64,000 bases of DNA from Rhizosphaericola mali. Lineage in GTDB: Bacteria > Bacteroidota > Bacteroidia > Chitinophagales > Chitinophagaceae. Under the pieces are notes generated by a model. That model did not search any database. It saw only the letters and a list, made by a program, of their open reading frames with translations, and was not told where the DNA came from. Position 1 is the first letter of the stretch; each line of letters opens with the position of its first letter. Of the stretch, positions 16,273 to 25,445 are shown one piece after another. Made by a program: the position numbers and the translations under genes. Where the stretch lies: the NCBI RefSeq assembly GCF_004337365.2, contig NZ_CP044016.1, positions 3,887,507 to 3,951,506 on the forward strand, written 5' to 3'.

Positions 16273-17412
16273 ATGATACAAGTAGAAAATTTCCAATCTG
16301 GACAATTTAGTCAGGGATTAAAATATAAATATTTCGTACCGACATATATAGATGACCAGTGGCACTGGGATGATCCTGTCATTAATGATCTAAATGAAAA
16401 GGCGGCAATGAAGTTGGGCGAACTAAATGCTTTTTCTCGTTTTGTTCCGAATATTGATTTATTTATCCAGTTACATGTTACTAAAGAAGCAGTAGTTTCT
16501 AGTAAAATAGAAGGCACACAGACCAATATGGATGAAGCTTTACTGCCTGAATCCGAAATTAATCCGGAAAGACGCAATGATTGGAAAGAAGTAAATAATT
16601 ATATCAAAGCGATGAATGTTGCCATTGATGATTTGAAAAGTTTGCCATTATCTGGACGTTTACTAAGAAATATTCATGCAATACTTCTTGATAGTGTACG
16701 AGGCGAGTTTAAAACTCCAGGAGCCTATCGTCGGAGTCAGAATTGGATTGGTGGTGCATCGCTGGCAGATGCAAGGTTCATACCTCCTCATCATGATTTG
16801 GTACATGATCTGATGGGTGATCTTGAGAAATTTTTACATAATGATGAAATTCATATGCCAGAATTAGTGAGGATTGCAATTGCGCATTATCAATTTGAAA
16901 CTATTCATCCCTTTTTAGATGGAAATGGGCGTATTGGTAGGCTTTTAATAACACTGTACTTGGTCAGCCGAGATATATTGGATAAGCCATTGCTGTATTT
17001 GTCAACATTTTTTGAGAAGGAAAAATCTTTGTACTACTCCAATCTTACAAATGTGAGAGAACAACATGATATGTGTCAATGGATTAAATATTTTCTAATT
17101 GGGATAGAAAAAACAGCTACTCAAGCAGTAGATACTTTAAAAGAAGTACTCGATTTAAAGGTACAGAAAGAAGAAATTATACATTCTCAATTTGGTCGAC
17201 GTATTAGTTCAGCATCGAAATTATTAAATGAATTATTTATCCATCCAATAATCACTGTAGAGGAAGCAAAAAAGATTACACAATTAAGTTATAAGGCAAC
17301 TAATGATTTGATAACCGTAATGATACAACATAGTATCTTGAGAGAAATAACAGGTCAAAGCCGAAACCGGATTTTTGTATTTGATGCATATCTAACAGCA
17401 TTTAATAATTAA
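16273..17412 (+). CDS. Fic family AMP-transferase with C-terminal winged helix
   Basis: Fic proteins transfer AMP (sometimes other groups) to protein hydroxyls. The N-terminal Fic_N region covers residues 1-90 and includes the class II inhibitory motif SSKIEG at 76-81. The active-site loop HPFLDGNGRIGR is complete at 212-223 with catalytic His212. A wHTH-like segment lies at about 328-356 (VEEAKKITQLSYKATNDL), then a basic tail. This architecture is known from SoFic-like proteins. It sits between argG and argC behind a large palindromic operator; the wHTH may bind it. Target unknown. Confidence 0.92.
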   Translation: MIQVENFQSGQFSQGLKYKYFVPTYIDDQWHWDDPVINDLNEKAAMKLGELNAFSRFVPNIDLFIQLHVTKEAVVSSKIEGTQTNMDEALLPESEINPERRNDWKEVNNYIKAMNVAIDDLKSLPLSGRLLRNIHAILLDSVRGEFKTPGAYRRSQNWIGGASLADARFIPPHHDLVHDLMGDLEKFLHNDEIHMPELVRIAIAHYQFETIHPFLDGNGRIGRLLITLYLVSRDILDKPLLYLSTFFEKEKSLYYSNLTNVREQHDMCQWIKYFLIGIEKTATQAVDTLKEVLDLKVQKEEIIHSQFGRRISSASKLLNELFIHPIITVEEAKKITQLSYKATNDLITVMIQHSILREITGQSRNRIFVFDAYLTAFNN

Positions 17413-17492
17413 CTCTGGTTTTCTAGCGAAACTGTCTCTTGAGAAATATGATGAAAGACCGTTAAGTAAAAATTACCTCAAACCTTATTAAG

Positions 17493-18509
17493 ATGATTAA
17501 AGTTGGAATTATAGGTGGTGCGGGATATACGGGTGGTGAAATGTTACGCATTTTACTACGTCATCCTGATGTGGAAATAAGTTTTGTACATAGTACGAGC
17601 AATGCGGGCAATCCGATTGCCGATGTCCATCAAGACCTATTTGGAGAAACAGCACTACAATTTACAGGCGAATTGAATAATCCTGTGGATAATGTAGACG
17701 TATTGTTTTTGTGCGTGGGACATGGAGATGCACGCAAATTTTTGGAAGCGAATCCGGTAGCGGATTCCGTGAAGATTATTGATCTTTCCCAAGATTTTCG
17801 TTTGTCATCCTTAGCAACTATTGGAGATAAATCATTTGTGTATGGTCTTCCTGAATTGAATAAAACAGCTATTCAAAAAGCCAATAATATTGCGAATCCA
17901 GGCTGTTTTGCGACTGCTTTACAATTGGGATTGTTGCCTTTGGCTTCTGCAGGTTTGTTAGACGAAGTGTACACAACAGGAATTACGGGCTCAACTGGTG
18001 CCGGTCAGAAATTGGCGGCGACTTCTCATTTTTCCTATCGTGACAATAATATTTCCGCTTACAAAACATTGGAACATCAACATTTGAAAGAAATCTATCA
18101 ATCTTTGCACCAGTTGCAAGATAGTTTTCCATCGCAACCAGCTTTTGTTACGCAGAATGAAGATGAAAAGATTAGTTTTGTGCCTTGGCGTGGTGATTTT
18201 CCAAGAGGCATTTATATTAGTTCGACTGTAACTTTGCGTAAATCTTTGGATGAAATTCAAGCTTTGTACAAGGATTTTTATAAAGATGCGGCAATGACAT
18301 TTGTCAGCGACAAACCTATTTTTCTTAAACAAGTCGTCAATACTTCTAAATGTTTGATTTATTTGGAAAAAGTCGGTTCGAAATTGGTGATTCATAGTAT
18401 CATAGATAATTTGTTGAAAGGCGCATCAGGACAAGCAGTTCAGAATATGAATTTAATGTTTGGACTAGAAGAAACAGCGGGGTTGAAGTTGAAGGGGAGT
18501 TTTTTTTAG
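17493..18509 (+). CDS. argC: N-acetyl-gamma-glutamyl-phosphate reductase
   Basis: NADPH-dependent reduction of the N-acylglutamyl phosphate. Rossmann motif GIIGGAGYTGGEMLR at residues 5-19, the active-site NPGCFATALQLGL near 140 with catalytic Cys, and HxxE-type residues in TLEHQHLKEI near 195. The length of 338 is normal. It would act on an N-succinyl substrate if the transcarbamylase prediction below is right. It overlaps by 1 bp the left copy of the inverted repeat flanking the four-helix-bundle cassette. Confidence 0.95.
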   Translation: MIKVGIIGGAGYTGGEMLRILLRHPDVEISFVHSTSNAGNPIADVHQDLFGETALQFTGELNNPVDNVDVLFLCVGHGDARKFLEANPVADSVKIIDLSQDFRLSSLATIGDKSFVYGLPELNKTAIQKANNIANPGCFATALQLGLLPLASAGLLDEVYTTGITGSTGAGQKLAATSHFSYRDNNISAYKTLEHQHLKEIYQSLHQLQDSFPSQPAFVTQNEDEKISFVPWRGDFPRGIYISSTVTLRKSLDEIQALYKDFYKDAAMTFVSDKPIFLKQVVNTSKCLIYLEKVGSKLVIHSIIDNLLKGASGQAVQNMNLMFGLEETAGLKLKGSFF

Positions 18510-18531
18510 TTATAAGTGTTAAGTAATAAGT
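18509..18531. repeat. left 23-bp inverted repeat flanking the four-helix-bundle cassette
   Basis: Reverse complement of 18898-18920 with 19 of 23 positions matching by hand alignment (GTTATAAGTG... against ...GTATAAC). It begins on the last base of argC and ends 7 bp before the cassette ATG. Confidence 0.55.
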
Positions 18532-18538
18532 TTTAAGT

Positions 18539-18903
18539 ATGCAAGATTACAAGAAGTTAAAAGTATGGGAGAAAAGTCATTCTTTTACTTTGGAAATTTA
18601 TCGAGTAACTAAACTTTTTCCAAAAGATGAAACTTTTGGACTTACGTCTCAATTAAAAAGAGCAGCGAGTTCAATACCGGCAAATATTGCAGAGGGCTGT
18701 GGTAAATATTCCTCAAAAGAATTAGCTCATTTCCTCAATATTGCACTTGGCTCTTCTAATGAATCAGAATATTTTTTGATTTAGCAAAGGATTTGAATTT
18801 TATGAATTTGGATGATTTTAGTAAGCTAGGAAATTTAATTAACGAAATAAAAGGTATGCTTATCAAATTGATACAAAATGTCAGAGAGCAACCTACAACT
18901 TAA
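18539..18903 (+). pseudogene. four-helix-bundle protein (23S rRNA intervening-sequence family), frameshifted
   Basis: The first 81 codons encode YKKLKVWEKSH, LTSQLKRAASSIPANIAEGCG and SSNESEYFLI, the hallmark of the IVP/S23-like four-helix-bundle family, then stop at 18782-18784. In the -1 frame the rest of the family sequence continues from 18781 (LAKDLNFMNLDDFSKLGNLINEIKGML...) to TAA at 18903, about 121 residues in all as usual for the family. The break lies at T6 (18772-18777); T TTT TTG there is a -1 slippery heptamer in the right phase. Either an indel/sequencing error or recoding. It sits between argC and argD. Confidence 0.8.
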
Positions 18904-18920
18904 TACATAAAACGTATAAC
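18898..18920. repeat. right 23-bp inverted repeat flanking the four-helix-bundle cassette
   Basis: Partner of 18509-18531. It overlaps the cassette's stop codon and ends 6 bp before the argD ATG. Confidence 0.55.
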
Positions 18921-18926
18921 TCTAAA

Positions 18927-20084
18927 ATGGAACTTTTCAAAGTATATCCACTTGCGGATTTAAGAATTGAAAGAGCAAATGGCTCTTATTTGTGGGACGA
19001 AAACGGTGTACAATATTTGGATATGTACGGCGGTCACGCGGTGATTAGTATTGGACATACGCATCCACATTATTTGGAACGTATCCAAAATCAATTAAGC
19101 AAAATTGGTTTTTGGTCCAATTCTGTGCATATTCCTATTCAAGAGGAGTTGGCAGAAAAATTAGGAAAAATAAGTGGAAAAGAAGACTATCAACTTTTCT
19201 TGGTGAATAGTGGAGCAGAAGCGAATGAAAATGCATTGAAACTAGCCTCTTTCCACACTGGAAGAAAACGTATAGTTGCCTTTTCACATGCTTTTCATGG
19301 TCGAACTTCATTGGCAGTTGCAACAACGGACAATCCGAAAATCATTGCTCCCGTTAACGAAACAGACGAAGTAACGTTCTTACCTTTCAATGACGTAAAA
19401 GCACTAGAAGATTATTTTACCAAATACGGTAAAGAAACGTCCTCTGTGATCATAGAAGCGATTCAAGGTGTTGGCGGTATTCGTATTGCGACGGATCGTT
19501 TTTTGCAAAAAATAAGAACACTTTGTGATAGTTATGGTGCCGTTTTTATTGCAGACGAAGTGCAATGTGGTTATGGTAGAAGCGGTATGTTTTATGCAAC
19601 AGACTATGCGGGTATAAATGCAGATATTTATACGATGGCAAAAGGTATGGGCAATGGTTTTCCTATTGGTGCAATTTCCATAGCACCACAATTCAAACCG
19701 TCTTTCGGTATGTTGGGAACGACATTTGGCGGTAATCCTTTGGCTTGTGCTGCAGCATTAGCTGTTTTAGAAGTGATTGAAAATGAAGGTTTGATTGAAA
19801 AAGCAAAATCACGTGGTACTTATTTGCTCAATAGATTGAAAGCTATTGACGGCATCGAAAATGTACGTGGTAAAGGTTTAATGATTGGTTTCGACGTGCC
19901 AGATGAAATCAAAAACTTGAAAAAACATTTGTTTGATGAGTTTCAAGTCTTCACAGGTGAAGCTAAACCAAATGTGATCAGATTGCTTCCGTCTCTTGCT
20001 ATTTCACGCAAACAAGTAGATGAGTTTATCGATGCTTTGCAAGAAAGCATTGTGGAATTGAAAGAAGTAACAGAAATTAATTAA
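18927..20084 (+). CDS. argD: acetylornithine/succinylornithine aminotransferase
   Basis: Class III PLP aminotransferase converting N-acylglutamate semialdehyde to N-acylornithine. VNSGAEANENALKLA near 95, FHGRTSLAVATT near 125, IIEAIQGVGGI near 170, FIADEVQCGYGRSG near 205 (PLP-contacting Asp) and YTMAKGMGNGFPIGA near 236 with the Schiff-base Lys. 385 residues is standard. A strong terminator directly follows, so transcription of the arg cluster probably ends here and argF' depends on its own promoter. Confidence 0.94.
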   Translation: MELFKVYPLADLRIERANGSYLWDENGVQYLDMYGGHAVISIGHTHPHYLERIQNQLSKIGFWSNSVHIPIQEELAEKLGKISGKEDYQLFLVNSGAEANENALKLASFHTGRKRIVAFSHAFHGRTSLAVATTDNPKIIAPVNETDEVTFLPFNDVKALEDYFTKYGKETSSVIIEAIQGVGGIRIATDRFLQKIRTLCDSYGAVFIADEVQCGYGRSGMFYATDYAGINADIYTMAKGMGNGFPIGAISIAPQFKPSFGMLGTTFGGNPLACAAALAVLEVIENEGLIEKAKSRGTYLLNRLKAIDGIENVRGKGLMIGFDVPDEIKNLKKHLFDEFQVFTGEAKPNVIRLLPSLAISRKQVDEFIDALQESIVELKEVTEIN

Positions 20085-20101
20085 GATAACATATATAATA
20101 A

Positions 20102-20146
20102 AAGCGTTCTAGATTGTTTATATTTAAACTCTAGAACGCTTCTTTT
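20102..20146 (+). terminator. strong intrinsic terminator after argD
   Basis: Perfect 12-bp stem AAGCGTTCTAGA with TCTAGAACGCTT, 16-nt loop, then CTTTT that runs directly into the ATG at 20147. Confidence 0.85.
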
Positions 20147-20917
20147 ATGAAAACCAAAACTATGAAACGTTATTATTTATTTACCTTGACTGCAATATTC
20201 CTATTTGAGTCCTGTAGTAAAAATTCAGATTCTGAAGAACCAAAAGCCTTTAATCAATGCCAATTCCCTAGCTATCAAATAGAAGCATTGACCTATAGTA
20301 GACATGATACTACAAAATATACATATGATGATAAAGGTAGAATTTCTATAGTTGACCAAGGAGGATTGGAAGTTACGCATTTCATTTACGAAAAAAATCG
20401 AATAGTAATGACAGCTACAGATGTTTTCGGAGAAGATGATAGTAATATTTTTTATTTAAATGATAAAGGTCTTATCTCTCGAGAACAAAGGTATCGAACG
20501 AACTATGACTATGACGATAATGGTTATATGATAAAACTTACCAATACTGGTTTTCAAATAGATTATGAACTAAAGGATACAACTTGGTCAACTCCGATGG
20601 TATATATTTTAGAATATGATAAAGGAAATTTGGTTAAATATTATGACGAAAGTTATCCATCCTATGTAACTACATATACCTATTCTACAAAACAGAATAC
20701 CTCACATATTCCATTTTATGGAGTAACTGCGCCTAACTTTCCAAGAGCAGAGATGCTAGCAGTACAAGGCTGGTTCGGAAAATTGTCCGTAAATGAGTTG
20801 TCTTCTTATACTGAAAACGGAATTAAATATCAATTTTTCAAAGATGCTCAATACGATAATCTTGGACGTCTTATATCTGTTGCTAATTTAAAATTTGGTT
20901 ATAGTAGTTGTCAATAA
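20147..20917 (+). CDS. lipoprotein with RHS/YD-like strands, unknown function
   Basis: Starts at 20147 or, perhaps better, at the in-frame ATG 20162 (MKRYYLF), since the first ATG abuts the terminator tail. Signal peptide with lipobox FLFESC. The body has short repeats of the form YTYDDKGRIS, YDYDDNGYMIK, ILEYDKGNLVKYYDE and QYDNLGRLIS, as in YD-repeat or DUF4595-like Bacteroidota lipoproteins, so an outer-surface beta-sheet protein is likely. Function unknown. It separates argD from the rest of the arginine genes; no promoter box is evident. Confidence 0.65.
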   Translation: MKTKTMKRYYLFTLTAIFLFESCSKNSDSEEPKAFNQCQFPSYQIEALTYSRHDTTKYTYDDKGRISIVDQGGLEVTHFIYEKNRIVMTATDVFGEDDSNIFYLNDKGLISREQRYRTNYDYDDNGYMIKLTNTGFQIDYELKDTTWSTPMVYILEYDKGNLVKYYDESYPSYVTTYTYSTKQNTSHIPFYGVTAPNFPRAEMLAVQGWFGKLSVNELSSYTENGIKYQFFKDAQYDNLGRLISVANLKFGYSSCQ

Positions 20918-20948
20918 TATATAACACATATCATATATATAAATTCTA

Positions 20949-20980
20949 AAGTCTTATTAATCAAAGAATTAATAAGACTT
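20949..20980 (+). terminator. intrinsic terminator
   Basis: Perfect 13-bp stem AAGTCTTATTAAT with ATTAATAAGACTT, 6-nt loop, followed by ACAATTT. It lies after the lipoprotein gene and before the TonB receptor. Confidence 0.7.
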
Positions 20981-21109
20981 ACAATTTATAGAAAAAAACT
21001 TTTTCCATTTTTTTAACATTATATGATTTTTTAGCTTTTATTTGCATTCAATTTAGTCTACTATTTCAATAGACTATTTAAAATTATCAATCGCAAGAAA
21101 ATCATTCAG

Positions 21110-23722
21110 ATGAAATTTCAATCTAAAACAAAAATTGCTTTTGCGCCACTACTATGCCTTGCAATGCATTCATTTGCGCAGCAGACGATTACTGGTAATG
21201 TACAAACACGAGACAAGAGCCCAATAAATGCAGCGTCAGTAACGATTAAGGGAACGGACAAAACCTTTATCACAGATTCTTTAGGAAATTTTACGATTAC
21301 AACTCCCGTTTCCACTCCTTTTACTTTACAAGTAAGTTCTGTAGGATATATCAAAAAAGAATGGGAGGTCAAGGACATTCATAAACCGATTGACATCACA
21401 CTCGATCTCAACGATAATCTATACGAAGTCGTAATTACTTCTCGTCGTAGAAGTGAAACAGCTCAGAGCGTACCGATTCCGATTACGGTGATAGGTGGTG
21501 CGCATGCAGCGGATGCTGGCGCATTCAATGTGGAGCGTTTGAAAGAATTGGTTCCAAGCGTGCAATTTTACTCTTCCACACCACGTAATACAACGTTGAA
21601 TATTCGTGGGCTTGGTTCCGTCTTTGGATTAACCAATGATGGTATTGACCCTGGAGTGGGATTTTATGTGGATGGCGTATATTATGCACGTCCAGCCGCA
21701 ACTTGTATAGATTTTATAGATATTGATAGAATTGAAGTTCTGCGTGGACCACAAGGAACGTTATTTGGTAAAAATACAACCGCTGGTGCATTTAATATTA
21801 CCTCAAAAGCTCCCACTTTTACGCCAGATGCAAAAGTAGAAGTAAGTTACGGAAATTATAATTTTGTCCAAGCAAAAGCAACCGTTTCAGGTCGGCTTGC
21901 GAATAAATTAGCAGGAAGAATATCTTTTTCGGGTACACAGAGAAATGGTACAATTTTAAATACCGCAACAGAAACGCCAGTTAATACGCTAAACAATTTG
22001 GGCGTTAGAGGACAATTACTTTACACCCCTTCAACTAAAACTAAAATTACCCTTATCGGTGATGCAACTCGTCAACGCCCGAATGGATATGCTTTAGTTT
22101 TCGGTGGAGTGGTTCCTACGTTACGCTCCTCTTTTAGACAATTTAATAGTATTATCAAAGATTTGGGATATACAGTTCCTTATACGAATCCTTTTGATAG
22201 AAAAATAGATCAAAATACGCCTGCGCGAGCAGATAATAATCTAGGTGGATTATCTGTAAATGTAGATAGTAAAATTGGCTTTGGAACATTGACATCAACC
22301 ACAGCATGGCGTTATTGGAAATGGAATCCTTCCAATGATCGCGACTATACAGGCTTGGATGCATTGAGTAAATCACAAGGAAATTCGAAACATCATCAAT
22401 GGTCACAAGAATTACGCTATGCAGGTAATATTTCGGACAAAGTGAGTGGGGTTTTAGGTGTATTCTATTTAGGACAAAATTTAGAGTCTGATCCTGTACA
22501 GACGGAAGAAGTAGGCGCAGATTACTGGAGATTTGCACAGCAATCGGCGACTGGAAATGGTGCTTATTGGAGCGAATATAAAGATTTAGTAGATGGTTAT
22601 GGTATCAAAACTTATAATAGAATTAAATCTGTCAGCGCAGCAATATTTACCAATATAGATTGGAAAGTTACTAACAATTTTCATATTCAACCTGGCGTGA
22701 GGTACAACTATGATTCCAAAAATGTAGTGTATAGTCGTACGACTTATGGCGGACAGACACAAGCAGAACTTGGCGTTAGTGATGCCGTTTGGAGTATTTT
22801 AGACTCTATGAAACAATCTGTATATAGTAATCAGGCATTTGCATTTAAAGCACATGAAAGTAATTTCTCTGGGCAAATTACCGCAAACTATATTGTAAAT
22901 AATAAAATCAATGCTTACGCAACGTTTGCAACAAGTTACAAACCGCTTGGCGTTAATGTTGGAGGTTTGCCAACAGGATCAGACGGTCAACCACTGACAG
23001 ATCTTGCAAAAGTAAAACCAGAGAAAGTATATAACTATGAAATAGGTGTAAAAACCTCGCCTACGGGAAATAGTACGTTGAATATATCTTTATTCAATAC
23101 AGATATTAAAGATTACCAAACCAATGTACAATCACCAGAATTGGGCGTTAATAGAGGCTATCTTGCCAATGCAGAGAAGGTTAGAGTACGCGGTGCAGAG
23201 TTGGAAGGAAATGCTCGTTTCCAAAATGTCACTTTCTTTGGTGCACTTTCTTATACTGATGGCAAATATGTAAAATTTGACAATGCACCATTGCCGCTGG
23301 AAGAGACAGGATTGAAGGATGCTGCAGGTAACTCCGTTTACTACACCGATATTTCTGGTCAAAGATTACCCGGTATTTCTAAATGGTCTGGATCATTGGG
23401 TGGCGAACTCACTACAAATGGCGGACAATTATTCGGCACAGAAGGTAAATTCTTTTTAGCTATTGAGTCTTCTGCACGCAGCGGTTTTTCCTCTAGTCCA
23501 ACACCATCAAAATATTTGAATATTGCAGGCTATGCATTATTCAATGCCAGACTTGGTTTCAGAGCATACAAAGGAGTGACTATATTCGTTTGGGGACGTA
23601 ATATTTTGAATAAAAACTATTTTGAACAATTCCTAGTTGCTGGCGGCAACGCGGGGCAATATGGAGCTGTACTTGGAGATCCGAGAACTTATGGCGTTAC
23701 ATTGCGATTTGGATTAAATTAA
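21110..23722 (+). CDS. TonB-dependent outer-membrane receptor (FecA-like)
   Basis: An 870-residue outer-membrane transporter. Signal peptide ends at MHSFAQ. A carboxypeptidase-regulatory-like domain (TITGNVQTRDKSPINAASVTIKGT) spans about 25-110. The plug domain (QSVPIPITVIGG, LNIRGLGS, IEVLRGPQGTLFGKNTTAGAFNITS) spans about 120-250, and the rest is a 22-strand beta-barrel ending in YGVTLRFGLN with a C-terminal aromatic strand. Ligand unknown (siderophore, cobalamin or other). There is no SusD partner or sigma/FecR pair beside it. Stands alone between two strong terminators. Confidence 0.9.
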   Translation: MKFQSKTKIAFAPLLCLAMHSFAQQTITGNVQTRDKSPINAASVTIKGTDKTFITDSLGNFTITTPVSTPFTLQVSSVGYIKKEWEVKDIHKPIDITLDLNDNLYEVVITSRRRSETAQSVPIPITVIGGAHAADAGAFNVERLKELVPSVQFYSSTPRNTTLNIRGLGSVFGLTNDGIDPGVGFYVDGVYYARPAATCIDFIDIDRIEVLRGPQGTLFGKNTTAGAFNITSKAPTFTPDAKVEVSYGNYNFVQAKATVSGRLANKLAGRISFSGTQRNGTILNTATETPVNTLNNLGVRGQLLYTPSTKTKITLIGDATRQRPNGYALVFGGVVPTLRSSFRQFNSIIKDLGYTVPYTNPFDRKIDQNTPARADNNLGGLSVNVDSKIGFGTLTSTTAWRYWKWNPSNDRDYTGLDALSKSQGNSKHHQWSQELRYAGNISDKVSGVLGVFYLGQNLESDPVQTEEVGADYWRFAQQSATGNGAYWSEYKDLVDGYGIKTYNRIKSVSAAIFTNIDWKVTNNFHIQPGVRYNYDSKNVVYSRTTYGGQTQAELGVSDAVWSILDSMKQSVYSNQAFAFKAHESNFSGQITANYIVNNKINAYATFATSYKPLGVNVGGLPTGSDGQPLTDLAKVKPEKVYNYEIGVKTSPTGNSTLNISLFNTDIKDYQTNVQSPELGVNRGYLANAEKVRVRGAELEGNARFQNVTFFGALSYTDGKYVKFDNAPLPLEETGLKDAAGNSVYYTDISGQRLPGISKWSGSLGGELTTNGGQLFGTEGKFFLAIESSARSGFSSSPTPSKYLNIAGYALFNARLGFRAYKGVTIFVWGRNILNKNYFEQFLVAGGNAGQYGAVLGDPRTYGVTLRFGLN

Positions 23723-23730
23723 AATACGTT

Positions 23731-23782
23731 TTCTATAACTAAATAAAGGCTGTCATGTGACAGCCTTTATTTAGTTATAGAA
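23731..23782. terminator. 52-bp perfect palindrome, bidirectional terminator
   Basis: Arms 23731-23755 and 23758-23782 are exact reverse complements (25 bp) around TG, with A/T-rich ends on both sides and a GGCTGTCA core. It lies between the TonB receptor and the convergent lipoprotein pseudogene and can serve both. Confidence 0.85.
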
Positions 23783-24303
23783 TCATTTTGAATGAATATA
23801 AATTATATCAACGCCAGTAAAACTACCATCTTGGCAACCTTTCGGAATATATCCACAAGTCCTTAACAAATTGAGCGAGTCCACTTCAAAATAGTAATCA
23901 TGATTCGTATCCTTTTTAACCATATATTTTTCGCTCTTTCATAAACAGAGTCTAAAATAATCGGATCAAATGCACCCCAATCCGGGTGTGTATTCAATTC
24001 ATTTTGTGTTTCCCTCCAAGCATTTTTTGCACGCATTGAATCTGTAATATTTGCCATATCTGGAGGGAAACTCATTTTATAATCTTGTTGAACTACTATA
24101 ATATTTCTAACAGAGATAATTGTCGTTCCTGAGTGTCCGGTCCATGATCCCCAATCAGTTTGATAATCGTAATTACCATTACTGAAAATCTTAAAGTTTT
24201 GAAAAGCTTGATAGCTTTTTTCAAAATCATATTGATGAGAAAAATCTTCTTTCGAACAATTAATGAACAAAAGTAAAAACAATACATAAGTTAGGTTTTT
24301 CAT
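23783..24303 (-). pseudogene. lipoprotein gene with a frameshift (DUF6174-like)
   Basis: From the ATG at 24303: lipobox LLFINC, then YDFEKSYQAFQNFKIFSN, GTTIISVRNIIVVQQDYK and SVYERAKNIWLK. The original frame ends abnormally as KRIRIMITILKWTRSIC at 23863. Shifting by one base at the A5 run (23913-23917) restores KKDTNHDYYFEVDSLNLLRTCGYIPKGCQDG..., ending at 23783, for about 173 residues. The second part is the conserved end expected of such lipoproteins, so this is a one-base deletion or a sequencing error. Family assignment is tentative. Confidence 0.7.
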
Positions 24304-24405
24304 ATAGAATTGGTTTTGAATTCTAATACGAATAACGAATCCAATACGTTTGAAATCACTTGTTTAATGATGGAATAATAGTATTTTTAGCATCCTATTC
24401 AAACT

Positions 24406-25377
24406 ATGAAATACTTATTTCTGTCCTTTTGCTTTCTATTTGCTTTGAACCATGTATTGGCTCAGCAATTTTATATTCCCTACGAGCATAATGGAAAATA
24501 TGGATTGACAGATGAAAAATTTCAATCTATAATCACACCAGCTATTTATGACAAAATAGAGCCAATTGCAGATTCATTATTTGTAGTTACCGTAAATAAA
24601 AAAAGTGGAATTATTAACAACTATGGAAAGCTTATTATTCCAATTCAGTATTCTTCTTTTTCTACATCCAATTATATTGGTACGCCAAAGCTTTACAGGA
24701 ATTTTCTGATAATTGCCTATTTGAATAAAAAAGAAATTTATTATGATTTCTATGGAAACCATAAACCTGAAATAAAAAAAGTACCATTTAGCTTGTATGG
24801 CAAACCTAGTACTTCATATTGCGGAGGTCCCAATATTAATTTTCCTCCATTTTTGTTTATGGGTTATAATAAAAAATATGGATTATTGAAACATAGCAAA
24901 ATTCAAAGTACGGTTGCTAAATTCGATACCATCATTGCTCCACTCTATGATACCATCTACGTGTTAGAATCTCGATATTCGCATTTTCATAAAATAGAAG
25001 ATGAGCCCGTACTGTCATCGATATACGTAATCAAAAAAAATGACTCTATGGGCTTAGTAGAAATATCAGGGAAAACACTTTTAAAAAGTGGTAACTACGA
25101 TTCAATATACAAGATCGATAATCACATAATTGAATTTCGATGTAAACTGCGCAAACTTTGGGGTACATTATTCATGAATAATCAAGATTTCTTTGAAATA
25201 AAACCCTTATTTCGAGAAATCATTTCAAGATACGGTTATTATGAAAACTATCATTTGAATAGCGTAAAACCATGGAAGCTTTACTATAAACTTCTTACAA
25301 ATATCTTTTTGGTAAAAGACGAAAGCGGGAATACTTATTATGAAAATTTACAAACGGGTTTCAAATATCAAAATTAA
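24406..25377 (+). CDS. secreted WG-repeat protein
   Basis: Signal peptide ending ALNHVLAQ, then degenerate WG (YG/SG) repeats: NGKYGLTDEKFQSIITPAIYDKI, KKSGIINNYGKLIIPIQYSSF, KKYGLLKHSKIQ, DSMGLVEISGKTLLKSGNYDSI. The repeats cover residues about 25-100 and 165-265. These repeats occur in exported Bacteroidota proteins of unknown role. The stretch between has Pro-rich loops. It lies just before argF' but has no apparent link to arginine synthesis. Confidence 0.75.
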   Translation: MKYLFLSFCFLFALNHVLAQQFYIPYEHNGKYGLTDEKFQSIITPAIYDKIEPIADSLFVVTVNKKSGIINNYGKLIIPIQYSSFSTSNYIGTPKLYRNFLIIAYLNKKEIYYDFYGNHKPEIKKVPFSLYGKPSTSYCGGPNINFPPFLFMGYNKKYGLLKHSKIQSTVAKFDTIIAPLYDTIYVLESRYSHFHKIEDEPVLSSIYVIKKNDSMGLVEISGKTLLKSGNYDSIYKIDNHIIEFRCKLRKLWGTLFMNNQDFFEIKPLFREIISRYGYYENYHLNSVKPWKLYYKLLTNIFLVKDESGNTYYENLQTGFKYQN

Positions 25378-25415
25378 CCACGGATACTTTTCCATAATAT
25401 TCTAATTGAATAAAG

Positions 25416-25423
25416 TAAATTTG
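25416..25423 (+). promoter_or_regulatory. -7 promoter box TAAATTTG of the transcarbamylase gene
   Basis: Exact TAnnTTTG match, 22 bp before the ATG at 25446. It would make argF' independent of the upstream arginine genes. Confidence 0.45.
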
Positions 25424-25445
25424 CAAATCAAATTGAAAGTGAACT

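Noticed and set aside
22155-22538. Open frame on the - strand inside the TonB receptor gene
   Set aside because: Antisense shadow of the barrel region, no recognisable motifs or signals.
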